Shown here in pieces: positions 1 through 5,668 of a stretch of 5,668 nucleotides of DNA. The position numbers and the translations under genes were made by a program. Below the pieces are notes generated by a model that worked only from the letters and a program-made list of their open reading frames with translations, was not told where the DNA came from and ran no database searches. This DNA comes from Cycloclasticus sp. (lineage in GTDB: Bacteria; Pseudomonadota; Gammaproteobacteria; Methylococcales; Cycloclasticaceae), in the NCBI GenBank assembly GCA_019090295.1, contig JAHRWG010000040.1:1-5668 (forward strand), given 5' to 3'. The number at the start of each line of letters is the position of its first letter. The stretch's first letter is position 1.

Positions 1-1309
1 AGCCTTAGAACTGGGTTATGTTTATGCTAAAAAGCACGTGGAGTGCCCGATTGATATTCGCGTATCAAAAAGTGATGCTGTTAAAGATAAAATTCTAGTT
101 GATGGCAATACGGCGACTGGTTTAGGTTGTGTTTATGGCGGTGCTACGGTATGTGGCTGGTATCCTATTACACCATCGACCTCTGTGGTCGAAGCCTTTA
201 CGCGCTTTAGTGAACGCATGCGCATTGATCCAGCGAGTGGGCGTAAACGCTTTGGCGTTGTTCAAATGGAAGACGAATTGGCTGCAATCGGTGTGGTCAT
301 GGGGGCGTCTTGGAATGGCGCGAGAGCCTTTACCGCAACAAGTGGCCCGGGTATTTCACTGATGAGTGAGTTGCTTGGCTTGGCTTATTTTGCCGAAATC
401 CCCTTGGTGCTGATTAATGTGCAACGTGGTGGCCCTTCAACAGGTATGCCTACGCGAACACAGCAATCAGACATACTAGCCTGTGCTTATGCTTCACATG
501 GAGATACTAAGCATGTGCTGACTTTTCCAGCGACACCAAAGGAATGCTTTGAATTTGCAGCGGAGTCTTTTGACTTAGCGGAGCGGCTTCAAACCCCAGT
601 TATTATTATGAGTGACTTAGAACTAGGAATGAATGACTGGCTTTGTGATCCGCTAGAATGGGATGATGCGACTCAGTATGATCGCGGTAAGGTACTTAAT
701 GCAGAGCAATTGGACGCCTTAGGGAGTGATAAACCATTTGCGCGATATATGGATATTGATGATGACGGTATCTGTTATCGGACCTACCCAGGAACACATC
801 CAGAAAAAGGCGCCTTTTTTACTCGTGGAACGTCACGTGATAGGCATGCTTTATATACCGAAGAGGGGGATCATTATGTTGATAACATGGAACGCCTTCT
901 TAAAAAACACCGTACAGCAGCGACGCTTATTCCTGCCCCTATTATTCAGATTAATGATAAACAGCATAAAATGGGCGTTATCTATTACGGAACAACCGAC
1001 AATGTTATGCCAGAGTCACTATTGAAACTTGAGAAGCAAGGGCTTCATTTTAATAGCATGCGCATACGCAGCTACCCTTTTAATGATGAGGTGGCCGAGT
1101 TTATCGAACGTCATGAGACGGTGTACGTTATTGAACAAAACCGCGATGCACAAATGCGTTCATTGTTGATTAACGAGCTAGACTGCTACCCAAAAAAACT
1201 GATTAAAATCCTGCACTACGATGGAATGCCAATACCGGTTCAAGCCGTTGTAGGTGGTATTTTAAATCACTTAGATACACAAGACCCCGCTTTAACAGGA
1301 AACGATTAA
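1..1309 (+). CDS. korA: 2-oxoacid:ferredoxin oxidoreductase gamma/alpha subunit, C-terminal part (5' end outside window)
   Basis: This is the alpha part of a thiamine-pyrophosphate (TPP) 2-oxoacid:ferredoxin oxidoreductase, which with its beta subunit oxidatively decarboxylates a 2-oxoacid to acyl-CoA in the cytoplasm and reduces ferredoxin. The reading frame is open from base 2 (ALELGYVYAKKH...) to TAA at 1307-1309, so the GTG at 38 is an internal valine and the true start lies upstream. About 435 residues are visible. The YPITPST signature of the TPP-pyrimidine domain lies at 161-181. The conserved MEDELAA and TATSGPG segments follow, then QRGGPSTGMPT and the late domain beginning near HKMGVIYYG (about 970). 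Related proteins of around 600 residues carry an N-terminal gamma domain (PF01558) fused to alpha; the tail of such a domain probably lies at the left edge. The beta subunit starts 2 nt downstream. Substrate choice (2-oxoglutarate, pyruvate or branched-chain) cannot be read from sequence alone, so the korA symbol is a family-level label. Confidence 0.93.
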   Translation, partial: ALELGYVYAKKHVECPIDIRVSKSDAVKDKILVDGNTATGLGCVYGGATVCGWYPITPSTSVVEAFTRFSERMRIDPASGRKRFGVVQMEDELAAIGVVMGASWNGARAFTATSGPGISLMSELLGLAYFAEIPLVLINVQRGGPSTGMPTRTQQSDILACAYASHGDTKHVLTFPATPKECFEFAAESFDLAERLQTPVIIMSDLELGMNDWLCDPLEWDDATQYDRGKVLNAEQLDALGSDKPFARYMDIDDDGICYRTYPGTHPEKGAFFTRGTSRDRHALYTEEGDHYVDNMERLLKKHRTAATLIPAPIIQINDKQHKMGVIYYGTTDNVMPESLLKLEKQGLHFNSMRIRSYPFNDEVAEFIERHETVYVIEQNRDAQMRSLLINELDCYPKKLIKILHYDGMPIPVQAVVGGILNHLDTQDPALTGND

Positions 1310-1311
1310 TC

Positions 1312-2367
1312 ATGACGTGTATAGCAAAATCAAAATTTCATCACCCTCAGTTACCAACCAATGATCTAGGGCTTACTTACCGTGATTATGAAGGCAGTAT
1401 GTCAACGTTATGTGCTGGTTGTGGGCATGATTCTGTCGGTGCGGCTGTTGTTCAAGCATGTTTTGAACTATCGCTGCCGGCTCATCGAATCGCTAAACTT
1501 TCTGGCATTGGCTGCTCGTCAAAAGCACCGACTTATTTCCTAGGGAAGTCACACGGGTTTAATTCAGTGCACGGGCGAATGCCGTCGGTCGTCACCGGTG
1601 CGAATTTAGCCAATAGAGAGCTCATTTATTTAGGGATGTCAGGAGACGGAGACTCGGCTTCTATTGGCCTAGGTCAGTTCGCCCATGTCGCACGACGAAA
1701 GCTAAACATGAGCTACATCGTTGCTAATAACGGGGCTTATGGCCTAACAAAAGGGCAAGCCTCTGCAACAGCAGACCTTGGCTCGGTAATGAAAGGTGGC
1801 AAAGAAGTCATGGATGAAGGCATCGACCTAGTGAGTTTGGCCTTAAGCATGGGAGCAACCTATGTTGCCCGAAGCTTTTCAGGTGATAAGGACCAACTAG
1901 TTCCGCTAATAAAAGGCGCTCTTTCCCACCAAGGGTTCGCATTTATTGATGTTTTATCACCGTGTGTGACCTTCAATAATCATAAAGGCTCAACTAAAAG
2001 TTATGATTACTTACGTGACCATATGGAATCACTTATTTCTGCGGATTTTATTCCTGTGAAAAGTGAAATTACTGCTCAATCTGAACCGGGTTTGTCAAAA
2101 GATATTTTTATGCACGATGGTTCGATGATGCGCTTCCGTGCGACAGATGATAGTTATGACTTAACCAATAAGCAGAATGCGTTAAATGCAATAAGCGAAC
2201 ACACAAATAAAGGGGAAGTTTTAACTGGGTTGCTATACCTTGAGCCTGGGAGTAGTGATTTGCATGAAAATATTCAAACCGTTTGCGAACCGTTTAATGA
2301 ATTAACGTATAAAGACTTGTGCCCAGGTAGTGAAGCATTAGATACCTTAAATAAAAGTTTCCGTTAG
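1312..2367 (+). CDS. korB: 2-oxoacid:ferredoxin oxidoreductase beta subunit (TPP and [4Fe-4S] binding)
   Basis: This is the catalytic beta subunit, 351 residues, partner of the alpha subunit immediately upstream. It binds TPP-Mg and one [4Fe-4S] cluster that carries electrons to ferredoxin. The four cluster cysteines expected in this family are present: C34 and C37 in CAGCGHD, C68 in GIGCSS and C218 in SPCVTFN. The TPP/Mg motif is GDGD at 111-114 with the paired NN at 139-140, followed by YGLTKGQ at 143-149. HGRMPSVVTGANLAN (87-101) is also typical. The ATG at 1312 lies 2 nt after the alpha stop, with AGGA at 1297-1300 as a somewhat distant ribosome-binding site, so translation is probably coupled. 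The first 30 residues before MSTLCAGC resemble the leader seen in related proteins, so I keep the longer start. The region after residue 245 is a C-terminal tail with no motif I recognise. Nothing appears broken. Confidence 0.95.
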   Translation: MTCIAKSKFHHPQLPTNDLGLTYRDYEGSMSTLCAGCGHDSVGAAVVQACFELSLPAHRIAKLSGIGCSSKAPTYFLGKSHGFNSVHGRMPSVVTGANLANRELIYLGMSGDGDSASIGLGQFAHVARRKLNMSYIVANNGAYGLTKGQASATADLGSVMKGGKEVMDEGIDLVSLALSMGATYVARSFSGDKDQLVPLIKGALSHQGFAFIDVLSPCVTFNNHKGSTKSYDYLRDHMESLISADFIPVKSEITAQSEPGLSKDIFMHDGSMMRFRATDDSYDLTNKQNALNAISEHTNKGEVLTGLLYLEPGSSDLHENIQTVCEPFNELTYKDLCPGSEALDTLNKSFR

Positions 2368-2400
2368 CCTAGTGGTATTGATAATGGTTCCCTCTAAGCT

Positions 2401-2406
2401 AAAGGG
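2401..2406 (+). promoter_or_regulatory. Ribosome-binding site for the radical SAM gene
   Basis: AAAGGG sits 7 nt before the GTG at 2414. Because an in-frame TAA (2411-2413) directly precedes that GTG, this site and the stop together fix the start codon. Confidence 0.5.
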
Positions 2407-2413
2407 CTTTTAA

Positions 2414-3010
2414 GTGGACACCCTTGTCTATGATATTGGCAATAGTCGCTATGTTAATTTAAGCGATCGCTGTAGTTTAAGGTGTCAGTTTTGCCCAAAA
2501 ACGCATCATAAACTACAGTTGAATGAGTATGACCTGACGTTAGAAAAGCGCCCAACAACCCAAGCGATTATAGGTGAGTTGGGTGACCCAACACAGTTCG
2601 ATGAAGTTGTTTTTTGTGGCTTCGGAGAGTCGACTTTGCGCTTAAAAGAGCTGATTAGTGTTGCTACATTTGTAAAAAATAATGGTGGCTCGGTACGACT
2701 GAATACCGATGGGCTAGGGAGTTTAGTCAATAAACGGAACATATTGCCGGAGCTATCTACTTGTGTAGACGCACTATGCGTGTCAATGAATGCGCAAGAT
2801 GAAGATATATACAATAGACATTGCCAGCCGACATTGAAGGGGTCATATGTGGCGATGTTGGAGTTTTTGGCGGATGCTCCAAATTATATTCAACAAGTGA
2901 CAGCAACAGCAATTGATGGGCTTGAAGGTGTCAATATTAAGACCTGTGAAGCCTTGGCGGCAGAAAGAGGGGTTAGTTTTCGCCGCCGTGAGCTAGATGT
3001 TGTCGGTTAG
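2414..3010 (+). CDS. Small radical SAM protein, TatD-associated type
   Basis: This 198-residue protein is predicted to bind a [4Fe-4S] cluster and S-adenosylmethionine and to generate a 5'-deoxyadenosyl radical; its substrate is unknown. The cluster motif is C20-SLR-C24-QF-C27 (CxxxCxxC), preceded by GNSRYVNLSDRC. The glycine/acid motif that helps bind SAM appears as CGFGEST at 68-74, where GxGEPT is more usual. RLNTDGLG (95-102) and SMNAQDEDIYNRHCQP (124-139) resemble, as I recall them, signatures of the TatD-family-associated radical SAM group (TIGR04038), which also has about 200 residues. No extra cysteine-rich auxiliary cluster domain (SPASM or Twitch) is visible. GTG is the start: TAA immediately precedes it in frame, and no other ATG, GTG or TTG occurs before the conserved YVNL segment. 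It follows the oxidoreductase genes by 46 nt without a clear terminator, so it is probably cotranscribed. No tatD gene is in the window. Confidence 0.85.
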   Translation: MDTLVYDIGNSRYVNLSDRCSLRCQFCPKTHHKLQLNEYDLTLEKRPTTQAIIGELGDPTQFDEVVFCGFGESTLRLKELISVATFVKNNGGSVRLNTDGLGSLVNKRNILPELSTCVDALCVSMNAQDEDIYNRHCQPTLKGSYVAMLEFLADAPNYIQQVTATAIDGLEGVNIKTCEALAAERGVSFRRRELDVVG

Positions 3011-3054
3011 TTTAAATGACACCGCAGTCCAGTTTTGCCTGTTGAAAATTAACT

Positions 3055-3084
3055 TTGACGTGTCTATACCATTAATTACATAAT
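3055..3084 (+). promoter_or_regulatory. Candidate sigma-70 promoter for the acyltransferase-transporter pair
   Basis: TTGACG (3055-3060) matches the -35 consensus at 5 of 6 positions, and CATAAT (3079-3084) matches the -10 at 5 of 6, with an 18-nt spacer. Transcription would start near 3091 and leave a leader of about 170 nt, long enough to include the inverted repeat and hairpin downstream. It was found by eye in AT-rich DNA, where chance matches are common. Confidence 0.4.
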
Positions 3085-3108
3085 CGACTATCACAGTCAG
3101 GTAAGGCC

Positions 3109-3137
3109 TTATCAACGTAATAACTGGGTGTTGATAA
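3109..3137. repeat. Perfect 8-bp inverted repeat, possible operator
   Basis: TTATCAAC (3109-3116) and GTTGATAA (3130-3137) are exact reverse complements separated by 13 nt. Arm centres are 21 bp apart, about two helical turns, which suits a dimeric regulator binding one DNA face. The repeat lies just downstream of the candidate promoter, where a bound repressor could block transcription. It could alternatively form an RNA hairpin in the leader. Confidence 0.5.
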
Positions 3138-3165
3138 TAGAAACCATTTAATTAAGTACGAAAAT

Positions 3166-3186
3166 GTGGCTAAAAAATTTAGTCAT
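3166..3186 (+). repeat. AT-rich hairpin in the leader region
   Basis: Bases 3166-3174 can pair with 3178-3186 around an AAA loop. The core is CTAAA/TTTAG, extended by four further pairs, two of them G-U in RNA. No T run follows, so it does not look like a terminator. It could be a weak operator or a leader structure, and chance is a fair explanation in AT-rich DNA. Confidence 0.3.
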
Positions 3187-3250
3187 TAGATGTTTATTCA
3201 TATCAATACGGTTGCATAGGTCTTTGCTAGGCTGACGAATGCAAAAATAC

Positions 3251-3256
3251 AGGGAA
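3251..3256 (+). promoter_or_regulatory. Ribosome-binding site deciding the acyltransferase start
   Basis: AGGGAA ends 6 nt before the ATG at 3263 and is stronger than the AGG (3229-3231) ahead of the alternative ATG at 3239. Oddly, CCTCCT, identical to the core of the 16S anti-Shine-Dalgarno sequence, fills the space between this site and the ATG. Confidence 0.55.
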
Positions 3257-3262
3257 CCTCCT

Positions 3263-4186
3263 ATGGCAGACAAAGCATTTAAACTCTCTTATCTACACCC
3301 TAAATATATTTTATCTTGGCTTCTTGTGTTGTTAAGCTGGTTATTGGCTAGTTTCCCTCGTTCGTGGCAAATTGGCTTAGCGGGCTGGCTTGCAAAGCAT
3401 TGGTCTAAGGGAGCCAATAGGCGAACACGAACCATTCGGCAAAATATAGATTTATGTTTTAAAGATGAGTCACAACAGTATCGGAATGACTTGGTAAAGG
3501 CTAACTTAAAGTCTTCATTACTAATGATGTTTGATCTGGTTAATATGATTTGGCGGCAGCCGAAGGCGTTAACCGAGCCAGTAACCGTTATCGGAGCTGA
3601 GCATCTTGAGAAAGCACTTCAAGAAAACAAACCGCTGTTATTAGTAACGGGCCACTTTACATCTTTTATCCAATCGTTAACTAAGTTAGCTAGCCTGACA
3701 CCTTACAACGCAGTCTACCGGCGTATGGATAACCCCTTGCTTGAGGCACAGTTTAATCAGCGAGCAGTTAGCAAGCACCCGATGACGCTTTTTCATCGAA
3801 AAGATATTCGAAATATGCTTAAGAAGCTGGCAGATAATGGGGTTGTCGTGATTGTGCCAGATCAAGATTTCGGGATTAGCCGAGGAACATTTGTTAATTT
3901 TTTCAATATTCCGACGGCCACTATTACGAGTATCCCGCAATATGCACAACAAACTGACGCACAAGTTTTGCTGTTTAGTTCTTACCGAGACGAGACCGGT
4001 GAGTGTACGGTAACGTTTGAACCGTCATTAAGCAATTACCCGTCAGGCGATGATGTGGTAGATACACAATGTTGGAGCGACTGGCTAGAGAGGAGCATTA
4101 AGCAGCATCCGGCAGATTACTTATGGATGCATAAACGGTTTAAAACAAGACCTGAGGGTGAAAAGAGCCTTTACAGTAAACACTAA
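3263..4186 (+). CDS. LpxL/HtrB-family lipid A acyltransferase-like protein with altered catalytic motif
   Basis: This 307-residue protein belongs to the LpxL/LpxM/LpxP family (PF03279), which transfers acyl chains from acyl-ACP to Kdo2-lipid A at the inner membrane. It follows E. coli LpxL/LpxP closely: an N-terminal LHPKY then a hydrophobic anchor (about 15-32), IRQNIDLCF (58-66), VTGHF (128-132), VYRRMDNPLLE (151-161), FHRKDIRNMLKKL (177-189), VPDQDFG (198-204) and YLWMHKRFKTRPEG (286-299). The ATG at 3263 is preferred over the in-frame ATG at 3239 because of its better ribosome-binding site and because HPKY then falls within one residue of E. coli HPRY. The odd point is the H-x4-D/E motif: H131 is kept, but the acidic position is I136. 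The equivalent of E. coli LpxL R169 is A168 in an ungapped alignment, with R167 beside it; the equivalent of D200 is kept as D200. The frame is intact and conserved to the end, so it is not an obvious pseudogene. It may have changed chemistry or substrate, or act as a non-catalytic homologue. Confidence 0.88.
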   Translation: MADKAFKLSYLHPKYILSWLLVLLSWLLASFPRSWQIGLAGWLAKHWSKGANRRTRTIRQNIDLCFKDESQQYRNDLVKANLKSSLLMMFDLVNMIWRQPKALTEPVTVIGAEHLEKALQENKPLLLVTGHFTSFIQSLTKLASLTPYNAVYRRMDNPLLEAQFNQRAVSKHPMTLFHRKDIRNMLKKLADNGVVVIVPDQDFGISRGTFVNFFNIPTATITSIPQYAQQTDAQVLLFSSYRDETGECTVTFEPSLSNYPSGDDVVDTQCWSDWLERSIKQHPADYLWMHKRFKTRPEGEKSLYSKH

Positions 4187-5668
4187 TGGATCAGCAAGTG
4201 CGGCAAAACAGCCAAGAAAAATCGTTAACACAACGTTTGTTACATAAAATAGAGGGCTGGGGTAATGCGTTACCACACCCAACGATGTTGTTTGTTTACT
4301 TGAGCGTATTCGTGATTGGTCTGTCTTGGTTGGGTGAGTATTTAGCTTTAGCGGTGGTCCACCCGGTGACAGGGGACAAGGTGGTCGTGGTCAATTTACT
4401 GAGTGTTGATGGACTACACCGGATATTGGCCAATATGGTCACTAACTTTACTCAGTTTGCCCCTGTGGGCCCAGTGCTAGTCGTGATGCTGGGCTTAGGC
4501 ATTGCAGAACGCTCAGGGTTAATCCAGGCCGCGCTAAGGCAGACCGTTTTAAGAGCACCTGCTCAGTTACTGACGTTCATAGTTGTTTTGACGGGCGTGT
4601 TGTCGAGTATAGCGGTGGACTCAGGTTATGTGGTGATGATCCCGTTAGCGGGTATGATTTTTCTTGCTGCAGGTCGGCACCCCTTAGCCGGTATGGCTGC
4701 CTGCTTTGCTGGCGTTTCAGGCGGTTTTAGTGCCAACTTACTCATTGGCCCTGTGGATGTCATACTGGCCGGTATCAGCACCGAAGCAGCACATTTGCTG
4801 GATGACTCCTATCAAGTGAGTGTGACAGCAAATTATTATTTCATTATTGCATCGACCTTCCTAATTGCTGGTTTAGCAACGTGGGTAACAGAACGCTATA
4901 TCTGCCCTTTGCTAGGTGAGTATACCGGCCCAGAAAAAACTGAGCTAAGTAGTCGCTCGACGAAAAATGAACGAAAAGCGTTACGCTGGGCATTATTGGC
5001 GGGATTGCTAATGGTTGGCTTGGTGGTCTGGGGTTTGATTCCAGTGAATGGTTTTTTACGAGACCCCACCACAGGTAGTATTGTTAAGTCTCCTTTCATG
5101 TCGGGCTTAATTCCTCTTATCGCTATAAGTGCAGGCATTATGGGAAGTATTTATGGGTACTTATCAGGTCGATTTACTGGCCATGCCGATATTATTGAGA
5201 GCATGGAGAAGTCCATTGCAGTGATGGCAACTTATATTGTGTTAATGTTTTTTGCTGCTCAGTTTGTTAGCTTTTTTAGCTGGACCCAGTTAGGTTTACT
5301 ACTCGCCGTCAGTGGAGCAGACTTGCTTACTTTAAGTGGGTTAGGCGTTGTGCCCTTGATGTTAGGTTTCGTTTTATTTTGTGCCTTTACTAATTTATTT
5401 ATAGGAAGCGCATCAGCAAAGTGGGCGATTATGGCACCGGTGTTTATCCCTATGTTTATGCTGCATGGCGTTGGCCCAGAAGTGGTTCAAGCCGCTTATC
5501 GTGTCGGGGATAGCTCAACAAATATCATTACGCCTCTTATGCCATACTTTGCCCTGGTGTTTGCGTTTATGAAGCAGTACGACAGCCGGGCCGGTGTTGG
5601 GACAATAATGACCTTGATGCTTCCTTATTCTGTGGTTTTTTTAGTCGGCTGGGGCGTGCTTTTAAGTG
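4186..5668 (+). CDS. abgT: AbgT/MtrF-family transporter (3' end outside window)
   Basis: This inner-membrane protein of the AbgT family has 494 residues visible and no stop before the window ends. The family usually has about 500-530 residues, so only a short C-terminal tail is missing. Members import p-aminobenzoyl-glutamate (E. coli AbgT) or export sulfonamides and related compounds (Neisseria MtrF, Alcanivorax YdaH). A hydrophilic start (1-25) precedes many hydrophobic segments. GWGNALPHP (24-32), SGGFSANLLIGPVD (178-191), GSASAKWAIMAP (407-418) and AYRVGDSSTNIITPLMP (437-453) are family hallmarks. N403, W413, P431 and D442 fall at the spacing of residues reported as essential in YdaH/MtrF, and D191 matches the first-half aspartate, as I recall those studies. 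The ATG overlaps the acyltransferase stop by one base (TAATG), and no good ribosome-binding site is visible, so translation is probably coupled to the upstream gene. The gene symbol is at family level; transport direction and substrate cannot be read here. Confidence 0.93.
   Translation, partial: MDQQVRQNSQEKSLTQRLLHKIEGWGNALPHPTMLFVYLSVFVIGLSWLGEYLALAVVHPVTGDKVVVVNLLSVDGLHRILANMVTNFTQFAPVGPVLVVMLGLGIAERSGLIQAALRQTVLRAPAQLLTFIVVLTGVLSSIAVDSGYVVMIPLAGMIFLAAGRHPLAGMAACFAGVSGGFSANLLIGPVDVILAGISTEAAHLLDDSYQVSVTANYYFIIASTFLIAGLATWVTERYICPLLGEYTGPEKTELSSRSTKNERKALRWALLAGLLMVGLVVWGLIPVNGFLRDPTTGSIVKSPFMSGLIPLIAISAGIMGSIYGYLSGRFTGHADIIESMEKSIAVMATYIVLMFFAAQFVSFFSWTQLGLLLAVSGADLLTLSGLGVVPLMLGFVLFCAFTNLFIGSASAKWAIMAPVFIPMFMLHGVGPEVVQAAYRVGDSSTNIITPLMPYFALVFAFMKQYDSRAGVGTIMTLMLPYSVVFLVGWGVLLS

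Larger units (their letters stand above)
3011..3262. other. Intergenic region with regulatory signals
   Basis: This 252-nt AT-rich gap separates the radical SAM gene from the acyltransferase gene. I see no RNA gene in it and no rho-independent terminator (no GC-rich hairpin followed by a T run). It holds a candidate promoter at 3055-3084, a perfect inverted repeat at 3109-3137 and an AT-rich hairpin at 3166-3186. An in-frame ATG at 3239 could extend the acyltransferase by 8 residues, but I judge that less likely than the ATG at 3263. Confidence 0.6.

Noticed and set aside
38..40. GTG as the start of the alpha subunit
   Set aside because: The frame is open to the window edge, and the upstream residues look like coding sequence of the preceding fused domain.
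129..362. Short + strand open frame inside the alpha subunit gene
   Set aside because: It lies in another frame of a strongly conserved gene and shows no recognisable domain.
726..1025. Second short + strand open frame inside the alpha subunit gene
   Set aside because: It overlaps coding sequence that is clearly conserved in the alpha frame.
2380..2385. GATAAT as a -10 element for a separate radical SAM promoter
   Set aside because: No acceptable -35 sequence lies 16-18 nt upstream.
2390..2406. CCCT...AGGG hairpin that might hide the radical SAM ribosome-binding site or act as a terminator after korB
   Set aside because: The stem is only 4 bp with a 9-nt loop, and the following T run is very short, so it is too weak to claim.
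2506..2814. Minus-strand open frame opposite the radical SAM gene
   Set aside because: The + strand frame holds the radical SAM motifs; the minus-strand translation has no recognisable motif.
3239..3262. Eight-residue N-terminal extension of the acyltransferase from the ATG at 3239
   Set aside because: Its ribosome-binding site is weaker, and the start at 3263 aligns better with the E. coli N-terminus; it is not excluded.
3686..3964. Minus-strand open frame opposite the acyltransferase gene
   Set aside because: It lies opposite a conserved LpxL-family segment and has no family features.
4896..5138. Minus-strand open frame opposite the transporter gene
   Set aside because: The + strand is continuous AbgT coding sequence here; the minus-strand frame is a by-product.

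Overview
The window looks like a stretch of a Gammaproteobacterial chromosome. Three things point that way: a lipid A late-acyltransferase homologue that tracks E. coli LpxL/LpxP almost end to end, an AbgT/MtrF-type transporter, and a base composition that is moderate by eye (no count was made). A marine or environmental lineage such as Oceanospirillales or Thiotrichales is plausible, but the sequence does not settle the genus. All five genes are on the + strand. There is no sign of an insertion sequence, tRNA, rRNA, CRISPR array or phage gene.

Region 1 (1-3010) is a probable transcription unit. It holds the C-terminal part of a 2-oxoacid:ferredoxin oxidoreductase gamma/alpha subunit (cut by the left edge), its beta subunit 2 nt downstream, and then, after 46 nt, a small radical SAM protein of the TatD-associated type. 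The oxidoreductase decarboxylates a 2-oxoacid to acyl-CoA and passes low-potential electrons to ferredoxin. Radical SAM enzymes need such electrons, so a functional link is attractive but only inferred.

Region 2 (3011-3262) is the only sizeable non-coding stretch. It has a candidate sigma-70 promoter (TTGACG, 18-nt spacer, CATAAT), a perfect 8-bp inverted repeat just downstream of it (TTATCAAC, 13 nt, GTTGATAA), and a second AT-rich hairpin. No rho-independent terminator is visible for the upstream genes.

Region 3 (3263-5668) is a tightly coupled pair: an LpxL/HtrB-like acyltransferase, then an AbgT-family transporter overlapping it by one base (TAATG) and running off the right edge a few codons before its expected end. 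The acyltransferase is the most unusual gene. It keeps the family fold signatures, the catalytic-motif His and the PDQD block, but the acidic residue of the H-x4-D/E motif is Ile, and the position matching a third important residue (Arg) is Ala. Either its chemistry has changed or it no longer acts as a standard lipid A acyltransferase.
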